Of a stretch of 64,000 nucleotides of DNA, positions 24,300 through 36,500 are shown in pieces. The notes under the pieces were generated by a model. It was not told the DNA's origin and ran no database searches. It was given only the letters and a program-made list of their open reading frames with translations. Every line of letters starts with the position of its first letter. The first letter of the stretch is position 1. This DNA is from Castanea sativa. Lineage: Eukaryota > Streptophyta > Magnoliopsida > Fagales > Fagaceae. The position numbers were made by a program, and so were the translations under genes. The stretch lies in contig NC_134013.1 in the NCBI RefSeq assembly GCF_040712315.1, positions 34,693,001-34,757,000 of the forward strand. The letters run 5' to 3'.

Positions 24300-24573
24300 A
24301 TTACTCTTAATCACGTGTACAAGTACTCAGTGCATTAGACCCAAGACTCTTCAGTGTTCACATGTACGTACATATATATCGTATGTCTACAGCGTTGTGT
24401 CGGTAGGTAGAAAAGAATCACGTGACGCATGTGCTTGGAGTTAAAACACCACCCTTCACATATATAAGGCCCATTCCTAATAAGGACTACTGTTTTTGAA
24501 TGAAGTCAGGCTTCGTATGTGTATAGCTAGCCCTCAAAGCACAGCGTGAATATCACACTGAAGAGAGTGAGAT
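24300..24573 (+). promoter_or_regulatory. Laccase promoter: TATA box and two G-boxes
   Basis: A TATATAA box at 24461-24467 lies 107 bp upstream of the ATG, leaving room for a transcription start near 24490-24500. Two perfect CACGTG G-boxes lie at 24312-24317 and 24419-24424. G-boxes are bound by plant bZIP and bHLH factors, so light, ABA or stress control is possible, but that is inference. A (GT)n run at about 24026-24048 lies further upstream. Confidence 0.6.
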
Positions 24574-27500
24574 ATGAGTTTCAAGAACAAAGAATCGTTG
24601 ATACACCTTCTTGGCTTTGCGTTTCTTGTTGCGCAGTGTCTTTGCATGGTTGAAGGCAAGGTCCATTTCTATGAGTTTGTTGTAAGTACTTACTATATTA
24701 TAGTCCGATCTTGACTTTTAGTATTTTTTAACTTCAAAATCACCGGTCTCTTCATTCAGCAAAAAAACAAAAAAACTTGAAAATCCCCACTGCAATAAAG
24801 TCCATATATAGTAGTAAATGTGTTTGATTCTAGGCAAAGGCGGAGCTGGGGAGCCAAGGGGGGCAATGGCCCCCCTAGCTTTTGAATTTTTCTCTTCCTT
24901 TATTTATTTTTTTATTTTTTTTATAATAAGATATGTTATTGCCCCCCTAGCTTTTGAATTTTTCTCTTCCTTTATTTATTTTTTTATTTTTTTTATAATA
25001 AGATATGTTAGTTTTGTTCTGTTGATATAATGCTCTTTACACAGTACATTACTAATAATAATAATAATAATAATAATAAATATATAATAGTGTGGTTTAC
25101 ATTAGAATACTAGATTATCTATTTATTATCTGATAATAGTAGGCGGACAAATAATTGTTTAATTGTCTGATTTGATCTAATTGCACTTAAATAGTAATTT
25201 TCACTTAACTGTTCACACTTTTTTTTTTAACAAAAATTATTATATAAATCTTCAAAATTCCGAACCTACTAATCAACCTTTTGTCCTAAATGCTGAAATA
25301 TTAGATGCAACTCCTTAGAAAAGCTCTAAAATGTAAAAAGGTTAGTCCGAACCTTAGAACATATAATTTAGTACAGTTAAAAAAATGTAGGCACAAGTTT
25401 AATTACTTACATTTAGTTTATGAAATTAAGTATTTTATTTTTGGTCACAATTTGGGCCAAATTAACTTGAGTCTTCTGCATTTTAAACCAGTGTAGGCTG
25501 AACTAACGTAGGCTTAACCCATTGACACAATGTAGGCATAACTAACTTGGCCCCTTAGGAAAATTCCCTGCCTCCACCACTGATTCTAAGGATGTTACAA
25601 AATTTATTATAATATAAACTTTACAAATTGATGCAACACTACTATGAAAAATAAAAATTTAAGACTTATTTATTGTCTTTTTTTTTTTTTTTTTTGAAAA
25701 ACACACACACACACACAAGGGAGAGGGAAAGAAGTTCTAACACAAAGACACACAACTACACTCAAAAGTCATGGTCATTCATTGTGTTGTTGAAACCCAC
25801 AAATTATATTCATTGTCATATTAGTTTGTAATTTATTATAAAATATGGGAGAAATTTCAATTTAAACTCTATAGTTTAGGAACAGTTTAAGTTAAATCTT
25901 ATAGTTTCAAAAAGAAGTATCAAATTAAACCTTGAATATTTGAAAGCTAACAAATTAAACTCTAAAGTCAAAATTTGGTAACACCATTAACACACACACA
26001 GGCCGGAAACTGAATTCCAGTAGCATATTGAATATATTGACATGTCACAAGTTTCAAGTTAGTTGGTTGCTCCAACATGCTCCTAAATCCCAGTAGCAAA
26101 TTGAAGAGATTTACAGGTTGTTGAATTGCACAAAACTGATTGGGATGAAGGGGATGTAGAAGGTCTGAAGAGAGGTTCTTGTTGATTATAACATAACTTG
26201 CAAGGCTGACATTGAACGTTTTTCAGATAGCTTCCAGTGTCCATGAACACTCATATTTCGGCTTCCCAGCTCCACACTGCCAATGTAGTTTGGAAATCCA
26301 AGTTTTAGATTAGAAGTTAATAGGAATTGAGTTTTTGAAGCATGTCGATATTCATATGGGATGCCATGCTTTTCATCCAAGATTGCAACATATGAGTAGA
26401 CATGAAAAAATCAAAGGTCTGTTTGGCAAGTATGTTATAACATATTTTTACACATTTTAAACAATATTACACACTTTTTCATACACTTTTTCACCCACAC
26501 GTACTTTCAAAACACCCAAATAACATAACTCAAACTACTCTACCAAACATCCCCCAAGTGTTTTGTTGCTTCTATCGTAGTTACCTAATTTTAACTACAG
26601 GGTTTAATTTATTACCTTGCAAAAGTTTGAGAGTTTAATTTTGTACTTTTGAAACTATATGTCTTAATTTGGACTATCCCAAAACTATTGGGTTTAAATT
26701 GAAATTTTCCCAAAATCGTACTTTTAACATTTTCCTTTCTAATATCGTAGATTTGAATTTTTGAATAGATGAGTTTGTCACCTAGATTGGAGAATAGTAG
26801 CATCGTTTTTTTGTCCTTAGATTAATTTATCAATATATATGCTTCTTATTATGCAGCTTACAGAGAGAAATTTCACAAAGCTGTGTAACACATCGAGAAT
26901 GTTAGTTGTAAATGGCAGTATTCCAGGGCCAGTAATACGGGTTCACAAAGGGGACACAATGTATGTCACTGTTCACAATCATGGTTATTATGGGGTGACT
27001 ATACACTGGTAAGCTTATTCACTTTCTTCATAAATATATGCATGTGTGTATTCAAATTGCTTTTGATTGAGTTTTGTTGGTTGCTTTATATCAAGAATCA
27101 AGAGTGTTTGGACAGAAGGAAAAGTAGAACGAAAGAGAAAAGTGTAACTAATTGTAATTATGATTAGCTTAGTACAAAATACATAGCTCTGTTTTTTATA
27201 GACAGAATCAGAGATGTGGGAAAGAAAACTAACAGCTAACAACCTATACATGTGGATAACAAACTAACTTCCACCTTATAAGCTTAAGCCTATAGACATA
27301 CAACACATGTCGTTTAGCCTATAAAAGAAAAACTACTTGTAGCTTAGACAAATGATGGCTTTAGCAAGTGTCACTTTTTCAAATTTTCTGTATTTGTACC
27401 ATCTTAAAACTCCCCCTCAAGATGGAGCAAAGATGTTAAGAACGCCTTTCTTGTTAAAAAAGGAAGTAAACTGATATGAACTGAGAGGCATGGTAAATAA

Positions 27501-30500
27501 GTAAGCTAGCTGATGTTTGGCAGGTAGATGAAATGTTTTGATTAGCTTGGCTTGTATCTTTTCTCTCACAAGATGCCAATCTATTTCTATTTGTTTTGTT
27601 CTCTCATGAAACACAGGGTTCGCAGCTATATGCAAAGCTGCTTGACTAACATAGTAAAGTGAGACAACTCTAGGATGACTTATAGTTAAGTCTTTAAGTA
27701 ATGTCAGCAGCCACATAATTTCACAAGTGGCAACAGTCATTGCTCTATTATCAGCTTTGGCTGAAGACCTGGAAATTGTTGACTAATTATTAGTTCTCCA
27801 AGAGATTAATAAGTCTCCCAAGAACACACAATAACCTAGGTCATATTTTCTAATATCTGGACAAGAAGCCCAATCTGAATTTGTGTATGCCTTTAAATGC
27901 AGCTGAGAATTAGCCCCAAAGAATAAACCTTTACCTAGTGTACCTTTGAGATATTGCAGTACTTTCAGTGCATCTTGAAAATGAGGCATTCTGGGTTTAT
28001 CCATAAACTGACTCAACTGATGGTGATGTCTGGTCTAGTGAGGACCAAGAATGGAAGCTTCACAACCAACCTTCTATAATTTGTAACATCTTGTAATAGT
28101 TCACCACTGTATTTTGACAGCCTGCAATTCTGATCCATAGGAAATTGAGCTAGTTTAGAGGCCAAGATCCCAGCTTCTTCCAACAATTCCAAGTATACTT
28201 CCTCTGACATAGGTGCATGCATTTAGTAGACTTAGCTATCTCAAGGCCTAGAAAGAATTTCAAAGGTACCCAATCCTAGAAGCTTTAATTGATCATGCAA
28301 ATATGTCTTAAAACTATTAGCATCTTCAAGCTTGTTGATAGTAACCAATATGTCATCTACATATACACAAATAATGAGAACTGTGCCTTCTATCACTCTT
28401 GTAAATAGTGAGTAATCTGATTTGGGTTGCTCAAAACTTGTTCAAGAATAGCATTGGTCAATTTATCAAACCATACAAAGATTTGTTTAATCTGCAAACT
28501 TTAACCTTCCCACTTGCTAGCAACATCAAGTACATCATCCAGAGGCAAATGCATATACGATTCTTCATGAAATCCCCATGAAGAAATGCATTGTTAATAT
28601 CAAGTTTAATAATATGCCAATCTTGAATTGTAGCTACAGCTAAGAGAGTCCTCACAGTAACAAATTTGGATACAAGTGAGAATGTTGTTGGGTGACACAT
28701 GTGAGTGAAGTCTCACATTGAAAAATAATGAGAAGAATGAGTGGTGAATATAACATAGTTAAGCTCATACCCATTGGCTTAGTCGTTTTGGATTAAGTGT
28801 GTCTCTATATATTATATTAACTACTCAATGAGTCTCTCCAAAATGTTTATCTCCCCATTAAGTAGTATCAGAGCCCATAGAGGTGTGCGGCGAAGGTGGC
28901 TAGATGTTCAGGGTTCCTACCCAACGGGGACAGAGCAAGCCTAAATGGCCCACACAATGATCTTGGAGAAAAGCCCAACAAAAGAGTGTTGCTAATAGTG
29001 CTAAATAATGATGTCGCACAAGGTTCTCACGGACATGGACATGTGGGGTTCCCATGGATGTGCATGCAGAGTTGACATGTAGTTCCCATGGATGGCATAT
29101 GAGAGGCCCATCAATGACGCCTTGATGAAGGAAAAAGCCCATAAGGCAACGGGGAGCAAGTAGGACTTGTTCATAACCCACAAAGAGGTCTTGAAGCCCA
29201 CAAAGAGGCAGAGACTCACACATGAGGGGAAGATTGTTAGGTTATACGTAAGTTACATTGAATAATGATGAGAAGAATGAGCATTACTATAACATAGTTG
29301 AGGTCATACCCATTGGACTTAGGCCTTTTGGGTTAAGTGTGTCTCTATATGTTATATTAATTACCCAAGGAGTCTTCCCAAGATGTGTAATCTCCCCAAC
29401 AAATGTTTCAAAGTAATCAAGTCCCTCATGCTGTGTGAACCCATGGCAACCAACCTAGCCTTATATCTTTCTATACTCCCATTAGCCTTGAGTTTAATTT
29501 TGTAAACTCATTTGCAACCAATAGCTTGCTTGATTTGAGGCAAAGAAGTGACTTTCCATGTTTCATTGGCAACAAAAGCAGTTAATTCAGCTTGCACAGT
29601 CTCTTTACATTCAGGAAATAGCACAAGTTGGTGATAATAGGTGGGTTTAACATTGGTAAGTAGTGGAATACTAAAGGCTCTACTCAGAGATAGGATATGT
29701 TGGAGTAGAAAGGGACAAAGGCAAACCTGAAGCTAAATGACAGTGATACAACATGAAAATTTGATATTGTTTTATGAGGTCTGATAGATCTACGCAAGGG
29801 TAGAGTGTCAAGTTGAGGAGAAGTAGCTAAGATAGGATTTGAAGCTATATCTGCAAGTTTGAGTTGCAGAAACTCTACAGAATCAACAAGATATGTTCTA
29901 AGGTAGGATTACAGAGAGTACAAATAATTATCAGGAATTGTGGATTGAAAGTTTTGAAAAGGAAAAATCTGTTCATGGAACTGAACGTCTGGAGAACAAA
30001 AGATAGACCTAGTAGCTAGATCAAGAACTTTGTAACCTTTAATGCTAGTTAGATATCCAATGAACACACAAGGCTTGACTCTAGGATAAAAAAAAGACCT
30101 GTTCTGTGTGAGTGTAGAGACAAAACACAAAGAACCAAAGGTTCTAAGATGATCATAATAGAATGGAGGGTGATGAAACAACTGCTCATAAGGACTTTTG
30201 TTATGCAATAGAGGACAATGCAGCCTATTGATTAAGTACACAACAATTAACACACAATCACCAGAAATGACTAGGTATATTAGATTGAAATTTTAATGCA
30301 CTAACCATTTCTAAAATATGTTGATGTTTTCTTTCAACAACTGAGTTTTGTTGAGGTGTAGCAACAAATGAAAATTTATGACCCTTATTTTTGAAAAACT
30401 CTAGAATTTGAGATCAGAAGCATTGTCTGATTTGATACACTTTATCTTATCATGAAATTGAGTGTCAATCATAGAAAAGAAAGTTGGAATATTTATAGAA

Positions 30501-33500
30501 GATTCAAACTTTAAACTCATGAGATAAAGCCATGTAGTTCTAATACAGTCATCCACCAAGGTTAGGAAATATCTAAAGCCTTCTAATGTAGGAATTGAAA
30601 AAGGGCCCATGTGTCACAATGAACAAGATCAAAAGGATGCTGAGACATGTGGTTAGCACTTGGAAAGGGTAGTCTTTTACGCTTTGCCAAAGGACAAATT
30701 GTCTTAAGTAAATTGCTCATTATTATTAGCAATAATTTGAGGATTACAATGAGAAAAGAGCAATTGCCTAGACATGGAAGGATGGCCCAATCTGGCATGC
30801 CATAGATGTACACTTTGGCTTTTATCTTTTATAAAAGTAAGGGAACTAAAACTTGCAAGCATAGCTGCTGAAAAATTATTCATACAAGAAACATTGGAAA
30901 CAATGGATGGAAAAGAAAATGAAGGGTATGCAGTAAGAGTAGTGTCCAAAAGGTATGGATTCCCCTTTGCTCTACCTAATCCAATCGTCTGTCATGGTTG
31001 TAGGCCCTAAACAAAGAAAAGGGTATCCAAGAAAATTAAACAGCAAGAATGATTTTTGGTTAACTATATTACAAATAAAGTTGAAAGAGAAAGTAAGTAC
31101 ACAAAGAACATTATGCAAGGTGAGAGTGGATGTTAACTTCATTGTTCCTACATGTGTAACAACTGCCTTGTGACCATTTGGAAGATTAACAAGAAGGTTG
31201 ACAACAGAAGTGATATAAGTAAACAAATAAATGAATTGAACCATGTGGTATGTGGCTCCTATATCTAGAATCCAGTCTTAGAAAGATACTAAGGAAGAAG
31301 CAGTGAAATTAGCTGAGAAGACTGAATGTTCAAGAAAGGATTTAAGAAATTTACCTGCCATGTCCTCAAAGGCTGCAAAGGTTGAAGGCTGTGAGTATGA
31401 ACCTAAAGTCTGTATCATCACATGAGCAGCTTGTGGTTCTGGAAATTTAACCATTGATTGTGATTCTTGAGGGTTTGTGCTTGCAGTACCCATTTCAGTA
31501 AATTGAGAACTTAAAATAGCTACATGTTATTTAGCTCTTGACACTATGATTGTGCCTGTGAAAAGTGGGCTTAGGGGCTTCAGATGCAAGTGTTGGCCTA
31601 GGAACCATAAAAACTGCAGCTTGATGCATTTGACCTTCCCTTCCTCCATTCCTATATCAAGGAGGAAATCCATGAACCCTATAGCACTAGTCAATAGTGT
31701 GACCCTTCAAACCACAATGAGAACAGATTGGTCAATCTTTATTATTGGAATTAGAACAATGAACAAGAGAGCTTTCAGTTCTAGTAGCTAACACAGCAGA
31801 TTCAACCACATAATTGTTCTTAAGCCTATAGATTTCTGCCTTTTCTCTTGCTAAACTAGTAAGAAAACCTTTATAATTGATGACATAGGTTAAAGCAAAA
31901 GAATTTGCCCTCAACATTGGAATAACTCTAATTCAGACCCATGAGGAATTCAAGAACATACTCTTCTTGAAATATATCATGCACCTTCAACATAGCACCA
32001 CATGGACAAGCTGACAAAATTCTATAACTGACCAATTCTTCCCACAAACACTTCAGCTTGGTGAAATACTCTCCAACAGTAAGTGAACCTTGAGTGTGAC
32101 AAGCTAAACGTTTCTTCAATTCAAGAAATCTTGGACCATTTCTTTGAATATACAGTACCTTCAAATCCATCCAATCATGAGCTCAATCTGAATAGATCTC
32201 ACTACCAACTATGTCTTTGGAAAGAGAATTGATGATCCATGAGAAAACCATGTCATGATATATATATATATATATATATAGTGTTTGTCAAAAGCACATG
32301 TAATGACATTATCTTCCATTTTTTACAATGGTTACAACCTTTTGGGATTGAGGCACTGAGTGACCCAGGATGCATATTTTAACGTGGTATTTAGTTTGGG
32401 AAATTTAATGCACTCTTTGGTGTTCATATTTCTATAAATAATGCTAGAGAATACGTAAATTACACTATTTGGTGTTCATATTTCTATAAATATAATGCCA
32501 GAGAATACGTAAATTTAAGTTGAGCGTTCTATTGAGTGACAATCTATTGTATTATTGAATTAAAAACAAAAAACAAAAATGTAGACCTAGGAATGTAATG
32601 ATGCTCATTTTTTTATAATATTAAAATATTTTACACATTTTAATTTTATTAAAAAAATACTAATAACTTTATCTAAAAGAAATTAAAAATAAGAGCTAAA
32701 AAATAAAAACCATGTACTGATTATATTTATAAATGTGTATTGATTAGTTTTGTATACCATAAAAAAAAAAAATTTTTTAAAAACAAACAAAAAAAAAAAC
32801 AAAACAAAGGCATAGCATAAACTATTATTAATTACAAGTCTAATGCAGTAACACTTTGTACTGACATAACATAAAATCATTTACATTCTAGTGCTTTGTT
32901 GGTCTAAGTGTAGATTGATTAGGTATGTGGTTTGATTTACGAGATGACTCTAAACCAAACATCAATAAATCTAATATATATCTCAAAAAAATTTGTTAAC
33001 ACGAGTTCTATGAATTCATATTCTAAAAATAAAGACGAAATAAATCTAGCAAACACATTTTCATCACTCCATCTGTTACATAAGTATTCCTCAACAAGAT
33101 TTACATCCTTGGATAATTTTATGGTTCTTATAGGCATGGTGTAAAGCAACCAAGAAATCCATGGTCAGACGGCCCAGAATACATCACACAATGTCCTATT
33201 GAACCAGGATCAAACTTCACTTATGAAGTAATATTTTCTACCGAGGAGGGAACTCTCTGGTGGCATGCACATAGCGAATGGACACGAGCCTATGTTCATG
33301 GTGCCATTGTCATCTTGCCTGCTATTGGAACAACTTATCCATTTCCCAAACCAGATGATGAAGATATCATTGTTCTTGGTATGCTAATATTTTTTAAATA
33401 TCTCAATCCCACTAGATGTAAACCAAAAAAAAAATTCACATCTATTTTGCATTGAATAAACATTCGATATCGTTTAGTATCACCCACGACATCATTTAGT

Positions 33501-36500
33501 ATCACCCACAACATCAACTCCATGCATGGGAGTTAATGAGTATTGAAAAAATAAATATGACTAATGCTACCTATTGTTGATGGTCATTTTCATGACAAAT
33601 TTTCTACTGTTTCAGCCGAGCCTGACTTCCTTGTAGGCTCGATCCATATATTTTCTTTTTTTATTTCTTTTTGCATGGCCTAAGCCTACGTCACCCGTTG
33701 GCAAAATTGATAGAGTGATTTGGAAAGTATAGGTCAGTTTCTCTTGAACCATTTGCATTATTAGCCCAGCCTATGCATGCTACCAAATGGGCTAGGGAAG
33801 CTGGTAGCACCTTAAGTCTATGAAGAAAATTTTCACCCCAAATGAGGTCTCATGCTCTCGATGTCTGTGGCCAAATTTATTGAATGAACCCTTTTTAGCT
33901 TTTAAGACATGGCTAATTCCCATTGGCCAATCCCGGCTATTAGCAACCACTAAATGTAGCCTTCAAGAATCTGAAATAGTTGAAACAGGGGACACAATGG
34001 GTGCTTAGTCAAATTATTTCCTAAACCATGCTAAAAGGCCCTTGCTTTACCTAAACAAAAGCTGTAAAGTTTTAGATCCCTGGTAATCGCAGTGTTTAAC
34101 CTAATTTATTAGTCAAGTTCTTACTTAGGTTAATTATTCAGATCTAGGTTAAACATTCGTCACGCATAACATGCATAGCAGAAAACTAAATAACACAAGA
34201 TGAGATGTGATGACCTAGGAAAACCAATGAAACAACTCGTTTCAAGATAAAAACCTGAGGGGAACTATTCCAAGAGAACAATCCACTATATCAAATTGAG
34301 ATTTACAGTCAAGAATACCAATTCATAGTAAATCTAACACAATTACCAAACTAGGCTCTGAACTCCTCAGACTTCTTTGAGGACATGTTCTCACATGAAC
34401 CTCCAGTTCATGTCTCGATATTTAGTACACCTGATAGCTGAAGCTTGACTGCAACTTTAATCCACCAAAACTAGCAATATGAGTTTGATCTTCGGTAGGT
34501 GCTTAATGAAATTAGAAGGTACAATACCTCACAGATTTCACAAAAGTAACTCTCAAGACTTGAAAAACATATATTAGGATTTTCTTTTTATACCTAGCAG
34601 TGTTGGACTCAAACCCTAAACATTTAGGGAGCTATTAGGCCTTGTTTCAAATTCTGCAAAATTGCAGTTTGATCAATCGAAGCTCTCTCCTGATCGATCA
34701 AGCTTGAAGGATTTTTAATTCTTCTTTCTACAGCTACTATGTTCTTGAATCTTAACTTGTATCAACTTGAGCAATGTCTAAAACACTTTATAAACCCTAT
34801 GATCTATTCCTAGACAAGTTTTTGTTCTTGGTTTGCCAACATACAAAGTATTTAGAACCTAAACATTTATGTCAAAATACTTAGAACCTAACAAAAGCCA
34901 ACTTAAAATTACCTTTATTCAATATCTTGGTGGTTCAAAGCCTCAACCATTAGCAAAACGCCAATCCTTAAACACACCCAAGACTCAATATATAACCCCC
35001 TTCATTAGCTGAAAACGCTAACCATGCTTTACTTTTAGAGCTAAAACTTTAGAACAAAAGCTCATTCAGTCAACAAAGGGTCTCATTATTCTGATGTTTA
35101 GGGGTAGAAATATTGGTACAAAAAAGCCTTCCCACTCTTTCTTACAATCTCTTTCAATTTCCTCTTCTTGCTAATTGTAGGGGAAAGTTTCAAACCTGAA
35201 GTTCTATGTGTATTTTTTGCATTTTTGTCATTGTAATTTTGATTTCTCTCTTGTTAAATCACCATTTAACTTTGTTCCTCACACATTTAGAATTTTAGGC
35301 TCCACTCTCCACAAATATTCACTTTTAAAGAGCCCGAGAGGAGATTTGGGCCTATTCTTATATTTTGGCCTTTGTCCCAAAAAGGTTCTCAATATTTTGG
35401 CTACTCCATTGTGGAGTCAAGTGGCTAAAACAAGAGAAATCGTGCCTCCAAAGAAGCAAAAGCAATGAAGAGATGGTGTTTTTAACACCAACTTGTTCCA
35501 AAAGGAGTTGTATGAAACTTTGCCTCGAAAAATGAGAATCGTGAAGTTGAGCTAAAAAGGTCTGTCCTTAGCTGGTCGAGCTACTGAAGATGTTCCAAGG
35601 AAACTGTAAAGTTTTTAATAGTTACGTCCAACCAAATGTGAGGGCCTTCTATAGATAAGGAGTAGAGACGATTTATTTTATCCACATATTATGTTTCATA
35701 ATCCTCACGATAATATAGTGGGGTCCTATAGATGGGAAAAAAGAAAAATTAACCACAAAAAAAAAAATTACACTTTATGTGCAGCCCAATATTTTTGTAT
35801 GTAACCAAAGAAAGTTTGTTAACAATAAAAATTCCAAAATTTGGTGGAAAAAGTGTACTTACATTATTTCTAAATGTTAAGTTTCATGTTTGATGTACGG
35901 CATCTATAGTAATGAAGTGATAATTAAACATAGACAAGTTTTACTGAGTATTAACTGCATATTTACTAAATTGTAATTAATTTGATGGTGAAAATTCATT
36001 TTCGGCCTCATCCTGTGCATTTGCAATTTTGCACAGGTTAACAGCTAGTTTGTGTCAGTGAATAATATTATGCTATTGTATTTCTAATTCAGTTTTGTTT
36101 TGCTAAGGATGCAGGTTCATGGTATAGTGGAAACTTAAAAGCCTTAGTGGATGATAGCCTATATTATGGAAGTGACTTACCACACTCTGTTGCTTTCACC
36201 ATAAACGGCGAACCAGGAGACTTGTGTCCATGCTCCAAAGGTTCGATAGCAGATTTTACATTTTACATTTTAGTAATACCCTGAATCAAGATCTTATAAA
36301 GTTTTTAATAGAGTAATGCTCAAAATATTACAAATTTTACTACATAAAGTTAACAGATCGATATGTGTCACTAATTACAAAAAATTAATTCAAACATTCA
36401 TTTATTAGGCAGTTGAAACCCACTAATCATATTCATTATTACATTCGTGTGTAAGCTTTATGTAGTAAAATTTGTAATACTTTTAGCATTTTCCATAAAT

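Larger units (their letters stand above)
27075..32257 (-). mobile_element. Ty1/copia retrotransposon in laccase intron 2, antisense, 5'-truncated
   Basis: On the minus strand, in copia order: gag (about 32250-31690, with an [16 protein letters not shown] region and a zinc-knuckle remnant), the protease region (31244-30972), the GAG-pre-integrase motif ([16 protein letters not shown], near 30830), integrase (30610-29909, with VDD and SDNASD-like motifs), reverse transcriptase (28700-28013; [12 protein letters not shown]) and RNase H (28016-27417; [20 protein letters not shown]). Then come a purine-rich tract and a 3' LTR. Domain order proves copia rather than gypsy. The 5' side stops at a (TA)n run (32259-32280), with no 5' LTR. 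Many stops and shifts make it inactive. A TRIM lies inside RT. Confidence 0.9.

Noticed and set aside
26186..26380. 64-codon minus-strand frame in laccase intron 1
   Set aside because: The residue pattern looks protein-like, but no family was recognised and the flanking frames are closed. A decayed gene fragment is possible but not supported.
28900..29223. 107-codon minus-strand frame between the TRIM repeats
   Set aside because: TRIM interiors do not normally code, the frame matches no family I know, and an overlapping minus-strand frame is equally open.
35208..35468. 86-codon frame in laccase intron 3
   Set aside because: It lies within an intron, has no recognisable domain and is not continuous with any exon frame.
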